A stretch of DNA of 26,149 nucleotides from an uncultured Clostridia bacterium (GCA_947632745.1 CANRQH010000007.1:1-26149), one strand, 5' to 3'; shown: positions 17,610 to 24,789, numbered from the stretch's first letter. The notes: generated by a model from the sequence alone, not told the origin. Translations and numbers: made by a program.

Positions 17610-17651
17610 AGCCCCTTAGGTTTAAATTATATTATTTAAACTTAAGGGGCT
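17610..17651. terminator. Long hairpin after the ABC exporter
   Basis: AGCCCCTTA-G-GTTTAAAT pairs with ATTTAAAC-T-TAAGGGGCT (18 bp including a G-U pair) around a TATATT loop. The 3' flank is A-rich with only short T-runs. It most likely ends or protects the exporter transcript. Confidence 0.65.
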
Positions 17652-17759
17652 ATAAAATTTAATAAAAAAATTTTAAAAATTTATTTTAAAATATTTATAT
17701 TTTTAAATTTATATAGTATAATTAAAAGTATAAAGATAATAGATTAGGAGATTGAGATT

Positions 17760-18404
17760 ATGAATATAAAAGAAATGGAAGAAAATGGGACAATAGACTA
17801 CTATCTAGAGTTAAAAAATTATATAAATGGATTTGTTAATAAAAACTACCCATTATCAAAAGATGATTTACGTTCTATAATGGAAAATGCTCCAACTGAC
17901 AAAGTTATACAGAGGCAAGAAGCAAGTAAAATTTTAAATGAGGCAATGGAAGAAGCTTTAAAAAATGTTGCAGACAGAAATGCTCAAATAATAAATGAAG
18001 CTAATGAGGGAAATTATACTGAATATTCTGTTGATGATTTTAAACAAGAAATATTTGACATGAAACAAGAAATGTTAGAAAAATTATGGAATGCACAACA
18101 TCCAGAAGAGCAAATGCAAAATGAGCAAGTTGAACAAACAACTGAGCAAGAAAATTCTGTTGAACAATCATCTGATGTAACAGAAGAACAAGAGGGACAA
18201 GTATATGAGCAGGAAAGCGAAAATGCACAGGAAGAACAACAAGGAGAACAATTAGTAAATGAAGTTGTTGAACAAAGTGAAGAAATCGGAATAAGAGCAG
18301 ATGAAATAAGTGAAGTTAATAGAGACATAAATCAAGCTCAAATGGATTTTATACAAGGACAACAATTTCCGCAACAAGATATGGGAATGAGCATAGGAGA
18401 ATAA
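17760..18404 (+). CDS. Unrecognised protein with acidic Gln/Glu-rich C-terminus
   Basis: I do not recognise this 214-residue protein. The N-terminal half (1-120) is predicted mostly helical, with LELKNYINGFVNKNYPLSKDDLRSI at its start. Residues about 118-180 are a low-complexity acidic stretch rich in Gln, Glu and Val. No signal peptide or membrane helix is visible. RBS AGGAG and a TATAAT at 17717-17722 (no good -35) precede it. It begins a group of three soluble unknown genes before the tRNA-Glu. Confidence 0.75.
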   Translation: MNIKEMEENGTIDYYLELKNYINGFVNKNYPLSKDDLRSIMENAPTDKVIQRQEASKILNEAMEEALKNVADRNAQIINEANEGNYTEYSVDDFKQEIFDMKQEMLEKLWNAQHPEEQMQNEQVEQTTEQENSVEQSSDVTEEQEGQVYEQESENAQEEQQGEQLVNEVVEQSEEIGIRADEISEVNRDINQAQMDFIQGQQFPQQDMGMSIGE

Positions 18405-18476
18405 AGTTTGAAAAAGAATATATGTACAAATTATTTGTAATAAATTTTGTGCATTTAATGAAAGGAAAGGTCTGTA

Positions 18477-18935
18477 ATGATGAATATTGAAACAAGACAA
18501 GCCTATTCTGAGGTAAATCAGTTTTTAAAATTAATAGGGGAAAAAAAGTCAAACAAAATTCCTTTTAAGTTAAGAAAGTTTTTCGAGCGTGAAATGGATA
18601 AAAATTATATTCCAACAATAGATGCAAATATTCCAATTAAGGAACAAAAGTTAAAAAGAAAAACGATAGCAATTATAGCTGGGTTAAATTTACAATATTG
18701 GTGTAAAGAAGATGAAAAACAAAAATTGTTAGAAATATATTTTAACAATGAAAATAAATATAAAAAAGAGTTGCAAGAAAAATATAATCCTAATGATATA
18801 TTCAAAAAAAATATAAAAAGCGCGGAAGAAGATACAACTTCAACAGAAAATATGCAATTAAGTTTAGTTGAAGAAGATAAATGGTATAAAAAAATACTAA
18901 AAAAAATATCTAATTTTTTCAAAAAAAGAAAGTAA
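18477..18935 (+). CDS. Unrecognised small basic protein
   Basis: The 152-residue product has a conserved-looking N-terminal region, AYSEVNQFLKLIGEK...IPFKLRKFFEREMDKNY, then LNLQYWCKEDEKQKLL, and a very basic C-terminus (WYKKILKKISNFFKKRK) that could be an amphipathic helix. Similar N-terminal regions occur in unnamed proteins of uncultured clostridia, but I cannot assign a function. RBS AGGAAAGG is well spaced. An adjacent second ATG at 18480 is an equally possible start. No in-frame CGG is present. Confidence 0.75.
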   Translation: MMNIETRQAYSEVNQFLKLIGEKKSNKIPFKLRKFFEREMDKNYIPTIDANIPIKEQKLKRKTIAIIAGLNLQYWCKEDEKQKLLEIYFNNENKYKKELQEKYNPNDIFKKNIKSAEEDTTSTENMQLSLVEEDKWYKKILKKISNFFKKRK

Positions 18936-18974
18936 AATATTTTATAATGTAATAAAGAAAGGAAGAAAATTATT

Positions 18975-19373
18975 ATGAAGAGTAAAATAGAAAGATTAGA
19001 AAATTTAAATGAAGAGGATTTTTATTTAATTTTATTTGATGGGACACGTATGCCTAATAATCCTAGATACGTAAAAATTACAATGTTTGGAGATACTTTT
19101 TTTATAGGAAACGAAAAAGGAGAAAAAGAAAATTATAAAGATATGTATTTTATTATTAAAGTAAAGAAAATGATAAAAGATAATTTAGACAAAATAGAAA
19201 AAATGTCAGTTGCTAAAGGAATGCCTATTAAGTCCTCAGTTAATAATGAGTTCTCTTTAAAAATAAATAATAAGGTATATAAAATAAATAGAAATCTATG
19301 TAATGAAGAAGGAAGAAATCTTTATGACGAATTTAAATCAAAATTATATGAAATATTAGATATAAATAAATAA
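18975..19373 (+). CDS. Unrecognised small protein
   Basis: A soluble 132-residue protein with no recognisable domain. It has a mixed alpha/beta appearance with ITMFGDTFFIGNEKGEKENY and a C-terminal helix. RBS AAAGGAAG precedes ATG 18975, and the gap from the previous gene is 39 bases, so it is probably in the same transcript as the two genes before it. Confidence 0.72.
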   Translation: MKSKIERLENLNEEDFYLILFDGTRMPNNPRYVKITMFGDTFFIGNEKGEKENYKDMYFIIKVKKMIKDNLDKIEKMSVAKGMPIKSSVNNEFSLKINNKVYKINRNLCNEEGRNLYDEFKSKLYEILDINK

Positions 19374-19421
19374 TATATAGCTTTTATTTACAACCATTTA
19401 TGGTATTTTATTAAAAGTGGG

Positions 19422-19450
19422 TTGACTAATTAAAAAAAAAATGGTATAAA
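19422..19450 (+). promoter_or_regulatory. Promoter of tRNA-Glu
   Basis: TTGACT (19422-19427), 17-base spacer and TATAAA (19445-19450), about 20 bases upstream of the mature tRNA. Confidence 0.75.
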
Positions 19451-19470
19451 TATATATATGGTTGTAAAAT

Positions 19471-19545
19471 GGCCCCTTGGTCAAGCGGTTAAGACGTGGC
19501 CCTCTCAAGGCCAAATCATGGGTTCGATTCCCGTAGGGGTCACCA
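19471..19545 (+). tRNA. tRNA-Glu (anticodon CTC)
   Basis: A 75-base cloverleaf with encoded CCA. The acceptor stem is GGCCCCT/AGGGGTC, the anticodon stem TGGCC/GGCCA encloses a 7-base loop CTCTCAA with anticodon CTC, and the T-arm has TTCGATT. It reads GAG. The loop size is normal. Confidence 0.95.
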
Positions 19546-19573
19546 AAATGCATACAATTAAAGTAAACACTAG

Positions 19574-19605
19574 AAGTAGAAAGGAATACCTATTCTACTT
19601 TATTT
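19574..19605 (+). terminator. Probable terminator after tRNA-Glu
   Basis: AAGTAGAA (19574-19581) pairs with TTCTACTT (19593-19600), with AGG/CCT able to extend inside, followed by a T-rich stretch. Confidence 0.55.
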
Positions 19606-19613
19606 GTTTATAA

Positions 19614-19641
19614 AAAGGAGGAAAATAGCTAAAATAGCTAT
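19614..19641 (+). promoter_or_regulatory. SD followed by hairpin spacer upstream of the 19650 gene
   Basis: AAAGGAGG (19614-19621) is 28 bases from ATG 19650. ATAGCTA (19625-19631) pairs perfectly with TAGCTAT (19635-19641) around a 3-base loop. Folding leaves about 11 bases between SD and start. It has the same architecture as the region upstream of ctpA. Confidence 0.55.
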
Positions 19642-19649
19642 AAGAAAAA

Positions 19650-20126
19650 ATGGAAGAAAGTAATAAAATAATTAGAAAAAATATATTTGAAAATATATTA
19701 ATAGCTATTGCTATAATGTTATATTTTATTGTAATTAATTTTTCATATATTAGGCTAGAAGAAAAAATGCTTTTAAATGGCTTAAAACTTGCAAGTTTAA
19801 TAGTTTTGTTTATAAGTATTATTCTTTTTGAAATTGCTTATCATAAAGATAGTGGAAAAATAGCAATAAATGGAATAGAAATGCTAGTTTTAGCTATACA
19901 TTCATTAACAATTTGGAATATAGTAAATAAAATAGACATTTCATTTCAAACTTATATACTATCTTCCACATATGCATTTGCAATATACTATGTTTTAAAA
20001 TCAATGTTAATATATACTAGAGAAAAAAGAAAATACCTAAAAGGCTTAAGTGATATACATGAAATAGTTAGCAAAGATCCTGTAAAAAAAGAGGCTAGAA
20101 AGAGAAAAAATGAAGAAAATATATAA
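19650..20126 (+). CDS. Small four-helix membrane protein, unrecognised
   Basis: The 158-residue product has four predicted membrane helices (about residues 14-32, 42-62, 70-90 and 98-118) and a basic cytoplasmic tail (EKRKYLKGLSDIHEIVSKDPVKKEARKRK). I cannot assign it to a named family. Its start lies beyond a hairpin that separates it from a strong SD. It precedes remA but is separated from it by a promoter candidate. Confidence 0.75.
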   Translation: MEESNKIIRKNIFENILIAIAIMLYFIVINFSYIRLEEKMLLNGLKLASLIVLFISIILFEIAYHKDSGKIAINGIEMLVLAIHSLTIWNIVNKIDISFQTYILSSTYAFAIYYVLKSMLIYTREKRKYLKGLSDIHEIVSKDPVKKEARKRKNEENI

Positions 20127-20153
20127 AAATACATAAAAATTAATGATTTTTAC

Positions 20154-20182
20154 TAGACTTTATAAAAAAAATGTGATAAAAT
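20154..20182 (+). promoter_or_regulatory. Promoter candidate of the remA-rpoZ group
   Basis: TAGACT (20154-20159), 17-base spacer and TAAAAT (20177-20182), about 60 bases before remA. Both boxes are imperfect. Confidence 0.45.
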
Positions 20183-20242
20183 ATTTTAAATTTTATAATT
20201 AATGGTAAGAAAATTTTACTAAATTTTATGCCTAGGAAAGGA

Positions 20243-20503
20243 ATGAAAATAATTATGAAATTGATAAATATAGGTTTTGGAAACACAGTATCAGCAGACA
20301 AAATAGTGGCAATTGTAAGTCCAGATTCTGCGCCAATAAAAAGAATGGTGCAAGATGCAAAAGATGGAGGCATAGCAATAGATGCAACTTTTGGAAGAAA
20401 AACAAGAGCTGTTATTATAATGGATTCAGACCATATAGTTTTATCTGCAGTACAAGCAGAAACTATTGCAAGTAGAATAGATAAAGATTTGCCAGAAGAA
20501 TAA
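20243..20503 (+). CDS. remA: RemA/DUF370 family regulatory protein
   Basis: RemA-type proteins are small DNA-binding regulators that assemble into rings. In Bacillus RemA activates biofilm matrix and osmoprotection genes. The product carries the family core INIGFGNTVSADKIVAIVSPDSAPIKRM and IDATFGRKTRAVIIMDSDHIVLSAVQAETI over its whole length of about 86 residues. Start choice is uncertain: ATG 20243 has AGGA five bases upstream, while ATG 20255 (MKLINIGFGN) matches the usual family N-terminus better. It precedes rpoZ, as in many Firmicutes, but the gmk gene usually found between or next to them is not here. Confidence 0.92.
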   Translation: MKIIMKLINIGFGNTVSADKIVAIVSPDSAPIKRMVQDAKDGGIAIDATFGRKTRAVIIMDSDHIVLSAVQAETIASRIDKDLPEE

Positions 20504-20553
20504 AATAACTAAAATTATTAAAAAATAATAATTTATAAAAAATAGGAGGAACA

Positions 20554-20778
20554 ATGATAGTAAAACCAACAGTTAATGAGCTTTTAGAACATGCAGAAAA
20601 TAGATTTGCATTAGTAATTGCAACATCTAAAAGAGCAAGACAAATTGCAAAAGGAGACGAAAAATTAACAGATTCAGTTGAAGAATCTCCTGTAACTCTT
20701 GCAGCAAATGAAATAAATGAAGGAAAAGTAAAAATAATACAAGAAAATTTTGAAGAAGAAAAAGATGAAAATGAATAA
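20554..20778 (+). CDS. rpoZ: DNA-directed RNA polymerase omega subunit
   Basis: The smallest core subunit of RNA polymerase, which helps fold and hold the beta' subunit. The 74 residues begin with KPTVNELLEHAENRFALVIATSKRARQIA, the conserved omega fold, and include the PVTLAANEINEGKV motif. Length is typical. AGGAGG lies seven bases before ATG 20554. Confidence 0.95.
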   Translation: MIVKPTVNELLEHAENRFALVIATSKRARQIAKGDEKLTDSVEESPVTLAANEINEGKVKIIQENFEEEKDENE

Positions 20779-20833
20779 AATATAATATTTATTGAAATAA
20801 ATAATTATAATAAAAAAAGAAGGAAATAAGGGA

Positions 20834-21394
20834 ATGAAAAGAAAAGACGTAATTTCAATTACAGGAGATTTAGCAAGTGGACAAAGTACAGTGTCAAAAA
20901 TGCTAGCAGAAGATTTAAATTTTTATTTATATAGAAATGGAGCATATTGTAGAGAATTAGCAGTTGCATATGGTATGTCTATTACAGAGTTTTGTGAATA
21001 TTTAAAAGATCATCCAGAAATTGATAGGCAAATAGAAAAAAGTGCAACGGAATATGCAAAAAATCATAATGATATAGTAATAGATGCTAAAATGGGGTGG
21101 TATGCCGTTCCAGACTCTTTTAAAGTTTATTTAAAAGTAGATATAGATATAGCTGCTCAAAGGGCTTTTGCAGATCCAAATAGAAAAAGAGCAGAAGATT
21201 TGCCAACAGTTGAAGCCCAAAAAGAGGATATGATAAAAAGGACAAAAACAGATTTAACAAGATATTATAATTTATATAATGTTCACCGTAACGATATGTC
21301 AAACTATGATTTGGTAATAGATACAAGTAACTTAAAGCCTGAGGAAGTTTTAAGTAAAATAAAAGAAGCATATGAAAACTGGAAAAATGAGTGA
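20834..21394 (+). CDS. Cytidylate-kinase-like protein with altered Walker A
   Basis: A 186-residue P-loop protein resembling the short (d)CMP kinases of archaeal type: an N-terminal beta strand and P-loop, then YRNGAYCRELAVAYGMSITEFCEYLKDHPEIDRQIE, which matches the CMP-kinase pattern, then a DIVIDAKMGW segment and a lid region with Arg-rich helices. The P-loop reads GDLASGQST (11-19), with Gln17 in place of the lysine of GxxxxGKST. That lysine normally contacts the phosphates, so activity may be weakened, or the protein may have another role. It occupies the position next to rpoZ where guanylate kinase is often found. RBS is AAGGGA. The frame is intact. Confidence 0.82.
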   Translation: MKRKDVISITGDLASGQSTVSKMLAEDLNFYLYRNGAYCRELAVAYGMSITEFCEYLKDHPEIDRQIEKSATEYAKNHNDIVIDAKMGWYAVPDSFKVYLKVDIDIAAQRAFADPNRKRAEDLPTVEAQKEDMIKRTKTDLTRYYNLYNVHRNDMSNYDLVIDTSNLKPEEVLSKIKEAYENWKNE

Positions 21395-21520
21395 AAATTT
21401 ACTATGTATAGAAAAGCATGATAATATTATATAAATATTATAAACAGGTAAAATATAGCACTGTCATAAAAATGTAACAATAGCGTAATGAAAATGTAAA
21501 GAATATTTTTCCAAATTTTA

Positions 21521-21549
21521 TTGATTATTTTTAAGTTTTGTAGTATAAA
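21521..21549 (+). promoter_or_regulatory. Promoter upstream of the 21592 gene
   Basis: TTGATT (21521-21526), 17-base spacer and TATAAA (21544-21549), about 40 bases before the gene. Confidence 0.65.
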
Positions 21550-21591
21550 GATAGTAAAGTATTTTATAAAAAAATACAAAGGAGGAAGAAA

Positions 21592-21960
21592 ATGGCTGAT
21601 TTTAATGAAAATGGTGTATTTGGTGGAGTACAATTTGAAGGTGAAAATAATGAATTAAATAATGGTGTAGTTGAAGGGCAAAACGATAATGTTTTTGCAA
21701 ATATACCAAATGAAAATGGAAATGGTTTTGGAGAAAATAATGCAGCTAATTTTAAACCAGTAGAGAAAGACAAAGCTGTTACAGAAAGAGGATTATGGTC
21801 AAAAATAAAAGCATTTTTATTCCAAGAAATAGATTTATATGCACCAATAAAAGTTGAATTAACTCCATATCAACAAAAAGTAGAAGACGAAATAAACGAA
21901 TTTTTACATCAAGAAATTACATTTAAAGGAATAGCAAATTTCTTTAAAGGAAAAAAATAA
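21592..21960 (+). CDS. Unrecognised small protein, single-gene transcript
   Basis: I do not recognise this 122-residue protein. Residues 1-55 are Asn-, Gly- and Glu-rich and probably disordered. The C-terminal half (WSKIKAFLFQEIDLYAPIKVELTPYQQKVEDEI) looks folded and ends in a basic helix (FKGIANFFKGKK). An AAAGGAGG ribosome binding site, a good promoter and a perfect 16-bp terminator bracket it, so it is probably expressed well and alone. Confidence 0.8.
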   Translation: MADFNENGVFGGVQFEGENNELNNGVVEGQNDNVFANIPNENGNGFGENNAANFKPVEKDKAVTERGLWSKIKAFLFQEIDLYAPIKVELTPYQQKVEDEINEFLHQEITFKGIANFFKGKK

Positions 21961-21982
21961 TAGCAAATTTTATTTATGAAGT

Positions 21983-22031
21983 GAACTCAAAGTGTTAAAT
22001 GTAAAAGTTAACACTTTGAGTTCGTTTTTTT
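21983..22031 (+). terminator. Strong intrinsic terminator
   Basis: A perfect 16-bp stem, GAACTCAAAGTGTTAA with TTAACACTTTGAGTTC, has a 9-base loop and is followed by seven T residues (22025-22031). Confidence 0.93.
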
Positions 22032-22133
22032 GAAAAAATTATTTAAATATTTTTTAAAATAAAAATAAATGTATAAATTTTTCCTTATTTGTCATAATAA
22101 AATTATAAAACTTTTTTTGAGGAGGAAAAATTA

Positions 22134-22688
22134 ATGAAGGCAACAGGTGTAGTTAGAAGAATAGATGATTTAGGAAGAGTTGTTATTCCAAAAGAAATAA
22201 GAAAAACTCTAAGGATAAAAGAAGGAGATCCTTTAGAAATTTTTACAGATAAAGAGGGAGAGGTTATATTAAAAAAATATTCTCCAATAGGTGAACTTAC
22301 AGAATTTGCAACAGGTTATGCAGAAACATTATCAAAAACAACCGGTCATATTGCTTTTATAACAGATAAAGATACTGTAATTGCAGTTTCAGGAGGTTCT
22401 AAAAAAGAATATTTAGAGCAAAATGTAAGTGAAGAATTAGAACAACTAATGGAAGATAAAGAAGTGTATACAAGTAAAGACAATAGTGATAAGGCTGTAC
22501 CAATTACAAAAAATGGTAATAATGATAAAACATCAAATGCACAAGTTGTTTACCCTATAATTTCTAATGGAGATACAATTGGAACAGTTATACTTCTTTC
22601 TAAAGAATCTGATACAAAAATGAATGATGTAGAGAAAAAGCTTGCTCAATCAGCAGCAACTTTTTTGGGAAGTCAAATGGAAATATAA
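22134..22688 (+). CDS. spoVT: Stage V sporulation regulator SpoVT
   Basis: An AbrB-family transcription factor that modulates forespore gene expression late in sporulation. The N-terminal swapped-hairpin DNA-binding domain (MKATGVVRRIDDLGRVVIPKEIRKTL...GDPLEIF, residues 1-50) is essentially the family consensus. The C-terminal GAF-like domain covers about residues 55-184. The total of 184 residues is close to the Bacillus protein. GAGGAGG precedes the ATG. Transcription would continue into the structured RNA region, as I see no terminator in the 20 bases after the stop codon. Confidence 0.96.
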   Translation: MKATGVVRRIDDLGRVVIPKEIRKTLRIKEGDPLEIFTDKEGEVILKKYSPIGELTEFATGYAETLSKTTGHIAFITDKDTVIAVSGGSKKEYLEQNVSEELEQLMEDKEVYTSKDNSDKAVPITKNGNNDKTSNAQVVYPIISNGDTIGTVILLSKESDTKMNDVEKKLAQSAATFLGSQMEI

Positions 22689-22709
22689 TAAAAAATTAGT
22701 GTGAAATTT

Positions 22710-22904
22710 TATAGCTTCTATGTTAATAATATAATTTAAGTAAAGTGTGTTGGAGTGCTTTTGAAGTTAGAAATTTTTACTCTATTTTATGGAAAGAGTT
22801 CAAGCTTGCCTTGGAAGGGTGCCATAAAATAGAGTTTAAATTTATACGAAAAAGTAAGGGACTAAGCACTTTGCTTAAATTATATTATTAATATGGAAGC
22901 TATA
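22710..22904 (+). ncRNA. Structured RNA of unrecognised family, copy 2
   Basis: The closing stem consists of TATAGCTTC (22710-22718) with GAAGCTATA (22896-22904), an exact 18-bp helix (22723-22740 with 22874-22891), and AAAGTG with CACTTT. Inside, AAATTT and ACTCTATTTTATGG (22779-22792) pair with CCATAAAATAGAGT (22822-22835) and AAATTT. The cap GGAAAGAGTTCAAGCTTGCC, the CCTTGGA hairpin and the upstream GGAGTGCTTT match copy 1 while the helices differ in sequence but keep pairing. TTCAAG in the cap can pair with a 5' CTTTTGAA segment. A T-G pair in the small hairpin favours the plus strand. It lies between convergent spoVT and rqcH. Confidence 0.72.
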
Positions 22905-22916
22905 TAAATATTTATA

Positions 22917-24668
22917 CTATACATAAATTGTTTTATTATTGCTATATATAACATATCCAGGCTTGCTACCATTTGGTTTTTTGACAAAACTTACTTTACA
23001 GTAATCTACAGGAATGTTAGAAGAATTTTTTGCTTTGCTATGTTTTGCAGCAAGGGTTGCTGCTTCAAACATAATATCATCTGAGACTTGTTCATTTGGG
23101 TTTACCTTTAAAATAACATGACTTCCTGGAATTTCTTTTGTATGGAACCAAATGTCGTGTTTATTTGCATATTTACATGTAAGGTAGTCATTTTCTTTGT
23201 TATTTCTTCCAACTAAAATAGTATAGCCAGAAATAACATATTTTAAAGGATTAAATGAAGCCAATTTATTTTTAGTTAATTGTTTAGCTTTTTTCTTTTT
23301 ATTTTTTTTCTTAAAGTTTAATTTATCCGCAAATATAGAACTTTCAGATATTTCTTCATAAATTTCCTCAATGTCTTCAAGAGTTTTAGCAGTGTCTAAT
23401 TCATATATTACACTTTCAATATATTCTATATCTTTAATTGTTTCCTTTTTCTGTTCATTAACTACCTCTAATGCATTTTTTAATTTTGAATATTTTTTAA
23501 AATATCTTTTAGCATTATTTGAGGGTGTGTATTTTGTATCTAATGGAATTGAAATTATTTCATTATTATTATAATAGTTTTCTACTTCTATTTTATCAAT
23601 ATTTTTATTTGGTATTTTATATAGATTAGCAGTTATAAGTTCGCCATAAAGCCTATATTTATCTCTATCATCACATTCTGTAAGCTTTCTATCTATATTT
23701 ATCATACGTTTTTCATATTTTTTAAAAGTTGCTAATATTAAATTTAAAATGCTATTTTTATAATTTTTAAAAAGTTCTAAATTTTCCTTTTCTTTATAAA
23801 AATCATCAAGTAAATAATTAATATAAAAAAAGCCGAGTTTCAGTATTTGAAGTAGTAAGATAATAGTCCTTTTTATCATCATTTATTTTTAGAGTTAAAT
23901 TAGGGTAGGTTAAAATTTTATTTATTTCATCAAAAATTAATTTTAATGTTTCTTTTGAGAGCTCTGTAATATTAAGTTCTTTTATAATATTTTGTACAAA
24001 TGACAAACTAATTCCATTAAAAGTATTTGCAATTATTTTATCTATATTAAAATTTGAAATGTTTAAATTATCAATTTCATTAGCTTTGTTTACTATATTC
24101 TCTGTAAGATGTGGCTCTATTTTTGAATAAAAATCTTCAAAATCTTTTATTTCTAAAAAACTGTATTTTGAGCTTTCAGGGAAAATATATTTACATGTGG
24201 GGTAAATATCTCTGTTTGAATTATCTTCTGTTGAAGTATGACGCAAACTTTCTATTATAATATTGTTGCTATCTGTAAGAATAATATTACTGTGTTTTCC
24301 CATAAGTTCAATAATAAGCCTTTTGGCAATTGGTTTATTTGGATTTTCATTATTTTCTAAATCTATGAATACAATACGCTCTAAATCAGTAGAATATATA
24401 TTTTTAATTTTCATTCCAATTAAATGTTTTCTAAGTAGCATACAAAAATTGGGTGCCAATAAAGGATTTTTTCCGAGTTCCGAGTAGTTAAATGAAGTCT
24501 ACAATTATTTGCTGAAATACAAAAGAGTAAGGCAAGATTTACACTTTGTCGATAAAGGCCAAGTATAACAGTATTTTTGTCTGGCTCATAAACTTTATCT
24601 ATTTTATATCCAATAATGTTATTTAATTCATTAATTACTCTTTTGGTAACTATACCGTCAAAAGCCAT
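22917..24668 (-). CDS. rqcH: RqcH, ribosome-associated quality control NFACT protein; contains three CGG +1 sites
   Basis: RqcH binds the 50S subunit with a stalled peptidyl-tRNA and recruits tRNA-Ala to add C-terminal alanine tails that mark the nascent chain for degradation. The joined protein has 582 residues, the normal length: NFACT-N (about 1-270), a coiled-coil arm, and NFACT-R (YTILVGRNNKENDYLT...DIWFHTKEIPGSHVIL). CGG codons at 24482, 24475 and 23835 (minus-strand first bases) break the frame. Skipping each C gives HLTTGTGKNPLLAPNFC and ETGFFYINYLLDDFYKEK, which join all parts. The conserved Asp-Arg pair of NFACT-N appears as Glu96-Arg97. AAGGAAG lies upstream of ATG 24668. Confidence 0.92.
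23833..23835 (-). other. In-frame CGG at +1 frameshift, site 9
   Basis: Minus-strand context GAA ACT CGG CTT. Skipping the C gives ACT GGC TTT TTT TAT and joins the NFACT-N part of RqcH to its coiled coil at Gly278. It is the only site with CGGC. Confidence 0.83.
24473..24475 (-). other. In-frame CGG at +1 frameshift, site 8
   Basis: In the frame set by site 7, minus-strand context GGA ACT CGG AAA. Skipping the C gives ACT GGA AAA AAT CCT and enters the conserved NPLLAPNFCMLLRKHL of RqcH (Gly65). Confidence 0.85.
24480..24482 (-). other. In-frame CGG at +1 frameshift, site 7
   Basis: Minus-strand context ACT ACT CGG AAC TCG. Skipping the C gives ACT GGA ACT (Gly63), only two codons before site 8. 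Both shifts are required to reach the downstream frame. Confidence 0.83.
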
Positions 24669-24789
24669 TTGAAAATTTCTTCCTTTCTTAAAAATATTTT
24701 TTTATGCTTTGTGTTTTATTGTGAATTTAGCCATATATTTATTAAGCTTTTTAATATTTTAACACGAACTTTAGCTAATATCAAGCTAT

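Noticed and set aside
18014..18328. Cys/Ser-rich minus-strand reading opposite the 17760 gene
   Set aside because: It is the mirror of the Gln/Glu-rich coding region, with no ribosome binding site or promoter.
2396..24482. Simple reassignment of CGG to Trp, Gln or another amino acid
   Set aside because: Known CGG reassignments keep the triplet frame. Here the downstream frame is always +1, so a plain change of amino acid does not restore the proteins.
2396..24482. Homopolymer sequencing error
   Set aside because: None of the nine sites lies in a homopolymer longer than three, and long A-runs elsewhere in coding sequence are in frame. A different systematic insertion of C before GG cannot be excluded and is kept as the main alternative.
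2096..24668. Pseudogene decay as the cause of the five broken genes
   Set aside because: All nine breaks are the same type (+1) at the same codon. There are no premature stops or other indels between them, and prmC, the ABC pair and rqcH remain fully conserved on both sides. Random decay would give mixed lesions.
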